Source: Phaeodactylibacter sp. (GTDB lineage: Bacteria > Bacteroidota > Bacteroidia > Chitinophagales > Saprospiraceae). Taken from it: a DNA stretch of 33,831 nucleotides. Position 1 is the stretch's first letter. Each line of letters begins with the position of its first letter. The stretch lies in contig NZ_JALEGS010000108.1 in assembly GCF_022763345.1 (NCBI RefSeq), forward strand, positions 1 to 33,831, written 5' to 3'. Of the stretch, positions 16,993 to 24,639 are shown piece after piece. The notes under the pieces are model-generated. The model had not been told where the DNA came from. It saw nothing but the letters and a program-made list of their open reading frames with translations, and did no database searches. Made by a program: the position numbers and the translations under genes.

Positions 16993-17081
16993 CGCAAACC
17001 CTTTGTAGTCCATATTAATGACTACTGGTTCATTTCGGTTTAGTTGGGGGGCAAAATATACTCATTAACCCCCAAATTCCC

Positions 17082-17089
17082 TACCTTCG
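17082..17089 (+). promoter_or_regulatory. candidate -7 element of ccmB
   Basis: TACCTTCG ends 4 bases before the ATG at 17094. If used, transcription would begin close to the first ATG, favouring either a nearly leaderless message or the start at 17103. Confidence 0.3.
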
Positions 17090-17093
17090 CGCC

Positions 17094-17753
17094 ATGGGAT
17101 TGATGAAAGAAGTGGTTTTTTTGCTGCGTAAGGACCTCCGCCTGGAGCTAAGGTCGAGTTATGCCATCAGCGGTATATTGCTTTACGTGTTTTCCACGAT
17201 TTTTATTGTCTACTCCTCTTTTCAGCGGGTGCAGCCGGATGTTTGGAACGCTCTGTTTTGGGTGATCGTGCTGTTTGCATCCATTAGCGCTGTGGTCAAA
17301 AGCTTTGTACAGGAGCATGGTGCACGGGAATTGTACTACTACACGCTGGCTAATCCGACCTCTATTCTGCTGTCCAAGATGCTTTACAATATCCTGCTTC
17401 TGAGCCTGCTGAGCCTGCTCACCTGGCTGGGCTTCAGCTTTGTGGCGGGCAACCCGGTCAAAGAAACGGCACAGTTTTTTGGCATAATTTTTCTGGGGGC
17501 AACGGGTTTTTCTATTACGTTCACTTTTGTTTCTGCTATCGCTTCCAAAGCAGACAGCAGCGCTACGCTTATGGCGATCCTGGGTTTTCCGCTTGTCATC
17601 CCAGTCCTGCTGACCCTCATCAAGCTCTCAGCCAACGCCCTGCGGCTAATGCGGGATACCGGCATTGAGAAAGATGTGATGATCCTGCTGTCGATTGATC
17701 TGCTATTGCTGGGTATTGCACTGGTCCTTTTTCCCTTTCTTTGGCGGGATTAG
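17094..17753 (+). CDS. ccmB: heme exporter protein CcmB
   Basis: A 219-aa inner-membrane subunit of the CcmABC heme-handling ABC transporter of system I cytochrome c maturation. It has about six transmembrane segments. The family-typical start KEVVFLLRKDLRLELR is followed by SSFQRVQPDVWNALFWVIVL, the cytoplasmic loop SFVQEHGARELYYYTLANP, and the C-terminal PLVIPVLL and RDTGIEKDV segments. The alternative start at 17103 (MKEVVF) is also reasonable. It stands alone: no ccmC, ccmD, ccmE or ccmA follows, and the next gene is on the opposite strand. That is unusual for this gene. Confidence 0.9.
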   Translation: MGLMKEVVFLLRKDLRLELRSSYAISGILLYVFSTIFIVYSSFQRVQPDVWNALFWVIVLFASISAVVKSFVQEHGARELYYYTLANPTSILLSKMLYNILLLSLLSLLTWLGFSFVAGNPVKETAQFFGIIFLGATGFSITFTFVSAIASKADSSATLMAILGFPLVIPVLLTLIKLSANALRLMRDTGIEKDVMILLSIDLLLLGIALVLFPFLWRD

Positions 17754-17784
17754 CAGGAAGGGGCAAGTGCCCCCTCCAATCGAT

Positions 17785-19443
17785 TTAGGCTTTCTGCGCC
17801 ACCACAAAGTAGCGGGTACTCTTACAGCTGTCTGCCTCTTCGGGTATAAGCTCAAGGCTGTAGGCATCGTAGAGCATTACATTACCTCCGAATGCGCGCT
17901 CAAAGTAGGTGCGTACCCGGTGCAAAGGAGGCAGGAAGCGCTTGTGCCGGCCGGCGTAGTTGAGGTCCATTTGGCCGTTCCGGAATTCAATATTGAGAAT
18001 TTCGCTTTCCTGGTACATGCGCCCTTCTTCTTCAATGAGCCTGGGCGTGCGCAATGAGATGATGGACTGATCTTCGGCGTACATCACATTGGGATACCAG
18101 CGGATGTGGTCGGGCGTGATAAAGTCGCCCAGGAAATAGCCACCGGGCTTGACCAGCGCGGCGGTCTTCTCAATGGCTTCCTGCAGATGGCGGCTTGGCA
18201 GGTAGTGAAAGACATTCAGACCCGTGAAGGCGATGTCCCATTCTTTGCCATCTGCATCGAAGGCGAGGATATCGCCCTGTTCAGCACGGATGCGCTGCCG
18301 GGCCTCCTGTACCATTGCTTGCGAAAGGTCCATGCCGAGAAGTTGATCGTAGGGCAGTCCCAGTTCATCAATGATATACCGTTCCACCAGGCCTGTGCCG
18401 GCACCAATAGACAGGAAGCGCTTGGCTGAAAAATCTGGGGCGAATTTTTGTTTGAAAAATTCGAGCCCACCAGCAATGAAGCCTTTCAGGCAGGGGCGGC
18501 AGATAAGTTCGTCGTAGAGCGCTGCATATTTGTGGAATTGGTCGCCCTGTGTTGCTGTTTCGGCGAGCTCGTTCTGTAGTTGAGCAGCCGCACGAAGTTC
18601 CTGATTAAGGATACGCCAAAATACGGAGTTGTCGGTATGATTGTCCGCGTTGGTATGTGCTTTAAGGTCTTTGAGCAGCTGGGACTGAGCAGCATCAGAA
18701 AAAAGGCGTTGCGCAGCGGCTTCCAATTGCTCCCGGGCACCCGGCAGTCCGGCCTCTGCCATTCGCTTTAAGCGCCGGGTCAGCTCCACCTGATAGCGCA
18801 GCAGGGTGGGAAAGTCTGCTTTTGGACCGGGCTCTGTCCATTTAACTTCACTTTCCGGAAGCGCGAAGAACACACCGCCATCAACGCGCTGAATGGTTTG
18901 GTTTTGCAAATCGTACACCCGGGCATCGCCGGTGACATTCTCAATGTCTTCTGGCCTGCCATAGACATGCAGGGTTTGGAAAGGCTCAGCGGTAGGGTTG
19001 CCCATTTGGTGAACGAGGGTGTGGCTTACGCCAACGACATCACCGGGCTCAAAGGAAAAGCGTGCCAGGGTGGTGATTCGGCCCTCCTCAATCCGGAAGG
19101 TAGCATGCTCTGCGGGACCGAAAACCTGCACGGCGCCCCATTCTGTATATCCATGGTCGTGGATGCCGGAAAAATCGCCAGGCTGCCAGCTCATAGCCAT
19201 GATTTCAAAATGATCGCCCTCGTAAATCAGTTTACGGCCGTAGCTGTCGGCAGCAGGATGGTCATAGTCGGCCCAGGGTGCTATATCTACAGGTTGAACA
19301 CCGGCTTCCAGGACGATCCTGCGCATATCAGCAGGTTTTAAGGCGCGTTTGGCTTCCAGTTGCCGGGCGATGTATTGTAAGGCTTTGGGGAGTGCTTCGA
19401 TGGTCTTCGCTGGGGGGAGTGGATGGCTCATCGTTTTTTGCAT
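17785..19443 (-). CDS. cysteine dioxygenase-like domain fused to SAM-dependent methyltransferase
   Basis: A 552-aa cytosolic bifunctional-looking protein. Residues of about 15-205 are a cupin of the cysteine dioxygenase type I family. Y68-x-R70 is the substrate-carboxylate pair, H95-D-H97 and H145 are the three iron ligands, and H159-x-Y161 is the second-sphere LHxY. The residue at the usual crosslinking Cys position is not Cys, as in many bacterial members. A helical linker of about 210-300 joins it to a class I methyltransferase with motif I FLSIGAGTG (343-351) and D372 in GMDLS. The N-terminal half would oxidise a thiol such as cysteine to its sulfinate. The methyl acceptor is unknown. The gene is divergent from the thioredoxin/YeeE operon and shares a control region with CRP-like sites. 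Confidence 0.88.
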   Translation of the reverse strand: MQKTMSHPLPPAKTIEALPKALQYIARQLEAKRALKPADMRRIVLEAGVQPVDIAPWADYDHPAADSYGRKLIYEGDHFEIMAMSWQPGDFSGIHDHGYTEWGAVQVFGPAEHATFRIEEGRITTLARFSFEPGDVVGVSHTLVHQMGNPTAEPFQTLHVYGRPEDIENVTGDARVYDLQNQTIQRVDGGVFFALPESEVKWTEPGPKADFPTLLRYQVELTRRLKRMAEAGLPGAREQLEAAAQRLFSDAAQSQLLKDLKAHTNADNHTDNSVFWRILNQELRAAAQLQNELAETATQGDQFHKYAALYDELICRPCLKGFIAGGLEFFKQKFAPDFSAKRFLSIGAGTGLVERYIIDELGLPYDQLLGMDLSQAMVQEARQRIRAEQGDILAFDADGKEWDIAFTGLNVFHYLPSRHLQEAIEKTAALVKPGGYFLGDFITPDHIRWYPNVMYAEDQSIISLRTPRLIEEEGRMYQESEILNIEFRNGQMDLNYAGRHKRFLPPLHRVRTYFERAFGGNVMLYDAYSLELIPEEADSCKSTRYFVVAQKA

Positions 19444-19498
19444 AGTTTATAAGTTTCGTTGTTGACGCCTCAATATCAGTAATTCAATATAAAGTTTT

Positions 19499-19514
19499 GG
19501 TGACGACAATCACA
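19499..19514. promoter_or_regulatory. CRP/FNR-like operator, CDO-methyltransferase side
   Basis: GGTGA-N6-TCACA at 19499-19514 differs from the CRP consensus TGTGA-N6-TCACA at one base (read as TGTGA-N6-TCACC on the minus strand). Its centre lies about 36 bp upstream of a possible minus-strand -7 box TGATATTG (19478-19471), a class II activator spacing for the CDO gene. Confidence 0.5.
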
Positions 19515-19588
19515 AATTGATGGGAGCGAACAAATTTCCGGCAGATAACATTTCCTATCTATTGAGTAGGTTTTAAATTTTCGCAGAG

Positions 19589-19604
19589 TGTGACTGCCGT
19601 CACT
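19589..19604. promoter_or_regulatory. CRP/FNR-like operator, thioredoxin side
   Basis: TGTGA-N6-TCACT at 19589-19604 has nine of ten consensus bases, and the inner GTGAC-N4-GTCAC is a perfect inverted repeat. Its centre is about 36 bp before the end of a -7-like CATCTTTG (19626-19633), placing it near -42 relative to the expected start of the thioredoxin transcript. Confidence 0.55.
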
Positions 19605-19663
19605 GAATGGAGGCGGGCATCGTCGCATCTTTGCACTGTGATCGTCAAAAAATACAATTGAAC

Positions 19664-19972
19664 ATGAGCAAGAAAATGTCTTTCAACGACTTGATCAACG
19701 GCGAAAAGCCAGTCCTTATTGATTTCTCAGCCGAGTGGTGCGGGCCTTGTAAGGCAATGGCGCCTATCCTGAAAGAAGTGGCAGGGGAAATCGATGGCAA
19801 AGCGTCCATCGTGAAAATAGATGTAGACCGCAACCGCGCCCTTGCTACCAAAATGCAGATTCAGGGTGTGCCCACTTTCGTCCTTTTTAAGAATGGAGAA
19901 ATTATGTGGCGGCAGTCGGGCATGCAGTCCGCACATCAGCTAAAGCATGTGATCAATCAGTTTGCCAACTAA
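19664..19972 (+). CDS. thioredoxin family protein
   Basis: A 102-aa thioredoxin. The ATG at 19664 (MSKKMSF) is chosen because it gives the standard length and leaves room for the upstream operator and promoter; the in-frame ATG at 19607 overlaps the operator region. It has the active site WCGPC in FSAEWCGPCKAMAP, then KIDVDRNRALATKMQIQGVPTF with the cis-proline and a GVPTFVLFKNGE turn. It is cytosolic, with no signal peptide. It heads an operon with the two YeeE/YedE-type membrane genes, a context seen in thiosulfate/persulfide modules. There its role would be to reduce sulfur-carrier disulfides or S-sulfo intermediates (inference). Confidence 0.93.
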   Translation: MSKKMSFNDLINGEKPVLIDFSAEWCGPCKAMAPILKEVAGEIDGKASIVKIDVDRNRALATKMQIQGVPTFVLFKNGEIMWRQSGMQSAHQLKHVINQFAN

Positions 19973-20068
19973 AGTACTGTTCGCCGGAGGCGTTGCCGTG
20001 CTGGCAAAATTGCGGCACCCTGACCGGAGTAAACAAACTTTTCGACAATACTAACAAATAGAATAATT

Positions 20069-20665
20069 ATGAATTTAGCGGTAAATGCTTCATCCCTGGT
20101 TCAATTCATCAGCCAACCCTGGCACTGGGCGGTTTCGGGTGCTGCTATAGCATTGGTGCTCGCTTTGATGACCTGGATGGGACGCAGCTTTGGCGTTTCT
20201 ACTACTTTTAAAGCCTTTTGCAGTGCTGCGGGTGCAGGAAAAGTATCTGACTTTTTCAAAATGGATGTCAAGGAGGAGTTTTGGAGGATCGCCTTCGTGA
20301 TCGGTGGCCTGATCGGTGGTTATATTGCCACTCATTTCTTACAGAGTCCTGAGCCTGTCGCGATTAGCCCGGAAACAGTCGACTATCTGGCAACGATCGG
20401 GATCAATTACCCGGAGGCAGATGCCAAGGGCATTGGTTTTGTGCCGACTTCCCTGTTCAACTTTGAGAGCCTGAGTGGTATCCTCATGGCAGTGGGAGGT
20501 GGTTTTCTGGTCGGCTTTGGTGCCCGCTATGGTGATGGCTGTACTTCGGGGCATGCCATCTCTGGCCTGGCGCACTTCCAGTTGCCTTCGCTCATTACGG
20601 TGATCGGCTTCTTTATCGGTGGGCTGGCTATGACCCATTTCATCTTCCCATTCCTAGTGGGGTAA
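20069..20665 (+). CDS. YeeE/YedE family membrane protein (sulfur/thiosulfate transporter half)
   Basis: A 198-aa integral membrane protein with about four or five transmembrane helices. The family signature GFGARYGDGCTSGHAISGLA near the C-terminus carries the conserved Cys implicated in thiosulfate passage in YeeE. It is half the size of full YeeE, and the next gene supplies the complementary half. The intervening 19973-20068 after thioredoxin holds a small hairpin (TTGCC-N5-GGCAA, 19993-20007) but no ORF. It is probably co-transcribed with thioredoxin under the CRP-like operator. Substrate is inferred from the family. Confidence 0.9.
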   Translation: MNLAVNASSLVQFISQPWHWAVSGAAIALVLALMTWMGRSFGVSTTFKAFCSAAGAGKVSDFFKMDVKEEFWRIAFVIGGLIGGYIATHFLQSPEPVAISPETVDYLATIGINYPEADAKGIGFVPTSLFNFESLSGILMAVGGGFLVGFGARYGDGCTSGHAISGLAHFQLPSLITVIGFFIGGLAMTHFIFPFLVG

Positions 20666-20702
20666 TCATTTTTTAAGCAAAAAGTCGTAGAAACACAACG
20701 AT

Positions 20703-21116
20703 ATGAAAAACTTATCATTCCTGACAGTGGGCGTCTTTTTCGGGATTGTAATGGCCAAATCAGAGGCTGTTTCCTGGTTCCGTATTCACGAGATGTTCCG
20801 CTTCGAGAGCTTCCATATGTATGGCATTATTGGTACCGCAGTGGTATTGGGTGCTGCTTCCATGTGGCTGATGAAGAAAACGAAAATGACCACCCTGCGG
20901 GGCACACTGGTCGGTTATAATCCTATGAATTTGAACATTAAGCGGCATTTGCTTGCCGGCACGATCTTTGGATTGGGCTGGGCGCTGGTAGGTTGCTGCC
21001 CTGGGCCTATGTACGTTTTGCTTGGCAGCGGCTACACCATTATGCTTCTGATACTCGCAGGCGCTACACTGGGGACCTTTACCTACGGGCTGGTCATAAA
21101 GTACCTGCCGCACTAA
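20703..21116 (+). CDS. DUF6691/YeeE-type membrane protein (second transporter half)
   Basis: A 137-aa membrane protein with about four transmembrane helices. It contains GAASMWLM, a cytoplasmic loop with the NPMNLNIKRHLLAG segment and the hallmark GLGWALVGCCPGP with paired Cys. This is the short partner that normally follows the YeeE/YedE half in Bacteroidota and Proteobacteria sulfur-transport loci. The gap to the preceding gene is 37 bp, and a strong terminator follows at 21187-21210. Confidence 0.88.
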   Translation: MKNLSFLTVGVFFGIVMAKSEAVSWFRIHEMFRFESFHMYGIIGTAVVLGAASMWLMKKTKMTTLRGTLVGYNPMNLNIKRHLLAGTIFGLGWALVGCCPGPMYVLLGSGYTIMLLILAGATLGTFTYGLVIKYLPH

Positions 21117-21186
21117 AGATATTTTCAGTTGGGTGATTTATTGGGTTACGGATGGGCTGTGCTTATAGCTCATCCTCCATTAATTG

Positions 21187-21210
21187 GGCTCGCAAAGCAA
21201 TTTGTGAGCC
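21187..21210 (+). terminator. terminator of the thioredoxin-YeeE operon
   Basis: GGCTCGCAAA, tetraloop GCAA, then TTTGTGAGCC form a 10-bp stem (one G-T pair) followed by TAATTTTTG. A second imperfect 9-bp hairpin lies just upstream at 21150-21175. The element also covers the end of the convergent small membrane gene. Confidence 0.75.
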
Positions 21211-21434
21211 TAATTTTTGTGCTGCCGGTTGCGCCAGGCTCCGAAGAATAACAAACCTGCCCCAATCAGGCTGCTTACTAAACCTGCCCTTACAAAGGTG
21301 AGGCTGAGCGGCTCCTGCCCGAATTCACGCTCGATTTGTAAAATATCCTCAATGATCAGCTGACTGAAGCATACGGCTGCAACGCCAAAGAGCAACAGGA
21401 ATAAACCAAAGGCAAAAAAAACGGTATTGTTGCG
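21210..21434 (-). CDS. small two-helix membrane protein, unknown
   Basis: 74 aa from ATG 21434 (MRNNTVFFAF). This is preferred over the longer start at 21494, which would overlap the upstream gene. Two hydrophobic helices (FFAFGLFLLLFGVAAVCFSQ and LVSSLIGAGLLFFGAW) flank a short acidic loop ILQIEREFGQE, and the tail is basic. It begins 17 bp after the preceding gene, so the two are probably co-transcribed. No family is recognised. Confidence 0.6.
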   Translation of the reverse strand, partial: RNNTVFFAFGLFLLLFGVAAVCFSQLIIEDILQIEREFGQEPLSLTFVRAGLVSSLIGAGLLFFGAWRNRQHKN

Positions 21435-21451
21435 CATGTATTTGATGAGTA

Positions 21452-21955
21452 TCAGGCACCCTCCAAAGAAGCTTGAAGCCGGAAGCATTGCCACTGCAGC
21501 TGCTGAAGAACCAGCCAGCTGTCGCAGAAAGCAGTAAGCACAAGCTCAGGAGTACGGCCCATTTTTTCGTATGGGATTTCTGTGGCAGCATTGCCTTTCG
21601 TAGTTGATTTCAGCAGCTTGCCGGCACGATAGTAGAAATAATGTTTGAACTCGAATTGTTCATCCATGGTGAAACAGAAAACATCAGTGCCGGAAGTACG
21701 GGTAAAGTCCTGTAGGGCTTTGTCTGTAGCATTCTTGCTTCCAGGCTCTGATTTTCGGATCAGCATAGGTTGTCCGTTATGTACGGTAGCGAGGAGGAAA
21801 TGAGGTGTTGGGGACTGCGATAATTCCAAAAACCCTTCCTTGAGGGTCATCGTTTTTTCGGCAGGTTCGGCGTCGATGCGTACATGGTCTAGAAACCCTT
21901 CGGCGTTGAGTACGATATTTTTACCAGCTAGAATAAACTCATAATGGTCAGTCAT
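21452..21955 (-). CDS. hypothetical cytosolic protein
   Basis: A 167-aa protein from ATG 21955 with no signal peptide or membrane span. The N-terminal half looks beta-rich (YEFILAGKNIVLNAEGFLD, then PHFLLATVHNGQPMLIRK). The C-terminal end is Trp/Gln/Leu-rich (WLVLQQLQWQCFRLQ) and may be an amphipathic helix. It lies downstream of metG on the same strand with a 63-bp gap and just upstream of the small membrane protein. The family is not recognised. Confidence 0.6.
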   Translation of the reverse strand: MTDHYEFILAGKNIVLNAEGFLDHVRIDAEPAEKTMTLKEGFLELSQSPTPHFLLATVHNGQPMLIRKSEPGSKNATDKALQDFTRTSGTDVFCFTMDEQFEFKHYFYYRAGKLLKSTTKGNAATEIPYEKMGRTPELVLTAFCDSWLVLQQLQWQCFRLQASLEGA

Positions 21956-22018
21956 GTAGCTCCAAATGGTTTAGTATTGGGCAAGCGTGGAGAAGCCCGC
22001 CCAATGTGGGTCCGAAAA

Positions 22019-24133
22019 TTAGCGGACAATCCAACCGTTTCCGAAACCATCCTGCGGATGTACGAAGGCAAGTTCACCTTCCTGGTTTTCAGCCATCAAG
22101 ACCATGCCCTGAGATTCTACGCCCCTTAGTTTGCGCGGGGCGAGATTGGCCACTAAGACTACCGTTTGCCCGGGTAAGTCTTCCGGCTTGAAAAACTTAG
22201 CGATACCGGAAACGACGGTCCGCTTTTCACTACCAATATCAACGGTAAGCTTCAGGAGCTTGTTCGCTTTTGGCATTTTCTCTGCCGCCAGGATGGTGCC
22301 GGTCCGTAAGTCCAGTTTAGTGAAGTCGTCAAACTCGATGTTGGGTTTGATCGGCTCGCGTTCCTGAGCCTGGTCGGCTGCTTCGATGGCTTCCAGTTTT
22401 TCCTTTTGCCGGTTTACGATTTGCAGACGGCTGTCGTCTTTGCGGTCGTGGATTTTGGCAAAAAGCAGCTCGGGTTGGCCAATCTTGTGACCGGCCGGGA
22501 GCAGCGGCTCTTTATTGGCCAGTTGCTCCAGGGCTTTTTGGAGGTCGCCGTTTTCCAATTCCGGTAAGCCCGCCAGCCTGCGTAGTTTCGGGCTGGTAAA
22601 CGGAATGAAGGGGGCGGTTAGCAGGCTGAGCAGGGCAACGACCTGCAGGCCTGTAAACATGATATCCCGTATGGCCGGGTCTTCCGGGTTTGCCTTGTAG
22701 AGGGCCCATGGTGCTGCATCTTGCAGGTAAGCATTGCCCCAGGCTGATAGTTCCATCACGCCCTGAGCGGCCGTGCGGAAGCTGAATCGGTCCAGATCCT
22801 GTACGATGCGGTCCACAATCTCAAGGGCAGGGGCCAGGATTGTATGGGTATCGGTGTTTGGAGTAGGGACAGTTCCTTCAAAATACTTGTTGGACAATAC
22901 AATCACCCGGTTAACAAAGTTGCCAAGGTTGTCTGCCAGTTCTTTATCGTGGAAATCCACGAACTCGTCCCATTTAAAGTCGGCGTCCCGGTTTTCCGGC
23001 ATATTGCGGGTCAGGGCGTAGCGCAGGGCATCTTCCTTATTAGGGAAGTCTTTGAACTCTTCCAGGTATTGGTGCTGTTCGAGCCCCCAACCACGGGATT
23101 TGGAAAATTTTTCACCCTCGAAGTTAAGGAACTGATTGGCCGGCACATTTACCGGAAGGTTGTAGCCGCCGTATGCTTTTAGCATGGCCGGGAAGACGAT
23201 GCAGTGGAACACAATATTGTCTTTGCCGATGAAGTGGATCAGCTCGCTGTCTTCGCTTTTCCAATAGTCTTCCCAGTTCTTACCATTTTGTTTGGCCCAT
23301 TCGCGGGTGGCCGAGATGTAGCCGATTGGGGCATCAAACCAAACGTAGAGTACTTTGCCTTCTGCATTTTCCACGGGCACTGGTATGCCCCAATCCAGGT
23401 CTCGGGTGATGGCACGGGGCTGCAGCCCGCCATCCAGCCAGCTCAGGCATTGCCCGACTACATGTCGTTTCCAGGCCTTGGGGTCGTGGTGCGTTTTGCC
23501 ATCCAGAATGCCTTTGTCGATCCAATCCCGAAGCCAGTCTTCGTGTTTGTCAAGCTTGAAATACCAATGGGTAGTTTTGCGCAGGGTGGGCGCTTTTCCG
23601 CTGAGGGTAGATTTGGGGTCGATGAGCTCGGTAGGGGAGAGATCGGAACCGCAGTTTTCGCATTGGTCTCCAAAGGCAGCGCCGTGGCCGCATTTGGGGC
23701 AGGTACCTGTGATATAACGGTCAGCCAGAAACTGATCGTAGTCTTCATCGTAATACTGTTCCTGCTCTCGCTCCTCAAATTCTCCACCTTTATTATAGAG
23801 TGTGGTGAAAAAGTCCTGAGCCGTTTCGTGGTGGATAGGAGCGCTGGTCCGGTGGTAAATGTCAAAGGAAATTCCGAGCTGCTGAAACGTTTGTTTGTTC
23901 AGCCCGTGGTATTTGTCGATAATCTCCTGAGGGGAGATGCCCTCTTTTTTGGCCCGAATGGTGATGGCAGCGCCGTGCTCGTCGGAACCACACACCCAAA
24001 CTACGTCTTTGCCAAGCAGGCGAAGGTAGCGGACATAAATATCAGCGGGAAGGTAGGCGCCCGCGAGGTGGCCAAGGTGTAGGGCACCGTTGGCGTAAGG
24101 CAATGCGGAAGTAACGATATATCTCTTGCTCAT
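22019..24133 (-). CDS. metG: methionyl-tRNA synthetase
   Basis: A 704-aa class I aminoacyl-tRNA synthetase charging tRNA-Met. The HIGH motif is HLGH at 19-22. The zinc knuckle cysteines are C145, C148, C158 and C161. The catalytic loop is KFSKS at 342-346 in place of KMSKS, a common MetG variant. The anticodon-binding helical domain follows. The C-terminal 100 residues are a Trbp111-type OB-fold tRNA-binding domain (FTKLDLRTGTILAAE to ESQGMVLMAE), which dimerises the enzyme. A -7-like TATCTTCG lies 20 bases before the ATG. The large plus-strand ORF across its 5' half is a shadow. Confidence 0.98.
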   Translation of the reverse strand: MSKRYIVTSALPYANGALHLGHLAGAYLPADIYVRYLRLLGKDVVWVCGSDEHGAAITIRAKKEGISPQEIIDKYHGLNKQTFQQLGISFDIYHRTSAPIHHETAQDFFTTLYNKGGEFEEREQEQYYDEDYDQFLADRYITGTCPKCGHGAAFGDQCENCGSDLSPTELIDPKSTLSGKAPTLRKTTHWYFKLDKHEDWLRDWIDKGILDGKTHHDPKAWKRHVVGQCLSWLDGGLQPRAITRDLDWGIPVPVENAEGKVLYVWFDAPIGYISATREWAKQNGKNWEDYWKSEDSELIHFIGKDNIVFHCIVFPAMLKAYGGYNLPVNVPANQFLNFEGEKFSKSRGWGLEQHQYLEEFKDFPNKEDALRYALTRNMPENRDADFKWDEFVDFHDKELADNLGNFVNRVIVLSNKYFEGTVPTPNTDTHTILAPALEIVDRIVQDLDRFSFRTAAQGVMELSAWGNAYLQDAAPWALYKANPEDPAIRDIMFTGLQVVALLSLLTAPFIPFTSPKLRRLAGLPELENGDLQKALEQLANKEPLLPAGHKIGQPELLFAKIHDRKDDSRLQIVNRQKEKLEAIEAADQAQEREPIKPNIEFDDFTKLDLRTGTILAAEKMPKANKLLKLTVDIGSEKRTVVSGIAKFFKPEDLPGQTVVLVANLAPRKLRGVESQGMVLMAENQEGELAFVHPQDGFGNGWIVR

Positions 24134-24152
24134 GTTTAGTCGGCTTTGTCGG

Positions 24153-24160
24153 CGAAGATA
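24153..24160 (-). promoter_or_regulatory. candidate -7 element of metG
   Basis: On the minus strand this reads TATCTTCG, the TAnnTTCG form of the Bacteroidota -7 box, 20 bases ahead of the metG start codon. No matching -33 box is clear. Confidence 0.35.
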
Positions 24161-24216
24161 ATATTTCTTTCACCGTTTATTAATGGCTAAAGCAAGAGCA
24201 GAGTTCCCTGAGGTAG

Positions 24217-24504
24217 CTACATAAAAGCGCAGGTGCTGATTTCCCAGCGGTTGCGTGGCAGAAAATTGGTCAGCTTAATCAGCAATGCCTGACCTTCATA
24301 GAGCAAGACGTAATGAGCAGTACGAATATCCTTACCGATATTGCGCATACTCGTGCACCTCATACCAAGAAAGGAGCCCAAAGGGATCGGGCTGCCGTTG
24401 ATGGACTGCCGGAGCCGGTTGAGCACTTCTTCAGGGGTGCGGCCGAAAGCGCTGCGGCTCATCGTCAAATGGGTAAGTTCTGTTTTCAGAGCTAAGGTGT
24501 TCAT
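24217..24504 (-). CDS. small hypothetical protein
   Basis: A 95-aa ORF from ATG 24504. It reads as protein-like: SRSAFGRTPEEVLNRLRQSI, then NGSPIPLGSFLGMRC, then AHYVLLYEGQALLIKLTNFL. This predicts an amphipathic helix followed by beta strands. No signal peptide or membrane span is seen. It lies 83 bp upstream of metG on the same strand, but metG has its own promoter-like element. No family is recognised. Confidence 0.55.
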   Translation of the reverse strand: MNTLALKTELTHLTMSRSAFGRTPEEVLNRLRQSINGSPIPLGSFLGMRCTSMRNIGKDIRTAHYVLLYEGQALLIKLTNFLPRNRWEISTCAFM

Positions 24505-24639
24505 AGGTGATTTTTTTCAGATTAATCGGGTGAAACTTTTACATGTTACTATAATGACGTACGATGTGTAAAGGGGCGTTGGATCATTGGAGGGAATTTT
24601 TTTTCTTTGCGTTGCAATAAGATCTTTCAGTTTGCCGTT

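Noticed and set aside
17757..17775. Hairpin GGGGC-AAGT-GCCCC between ccmB and the dioxygenase gene
   Set aside because: Only a 5-bp stem without a T-tract; possible weak shared terminator but not strong enough to list.
23204..24082. 292-aa plus-strand ORF antisense to metG
   Set aside because: Lies wholly within the unmistakable metG coding sequence on the opposite strand; composition (Val/Phe/Gly-rich) is typical of a reverse-frame shadow.
24134..24216. Riboswitch or T-box leader upstream of metG
   Set aside because: Only 83 bp, no conserved aptamer or T-box motif, and a simple promoter-like element lies 20 bp from the start.
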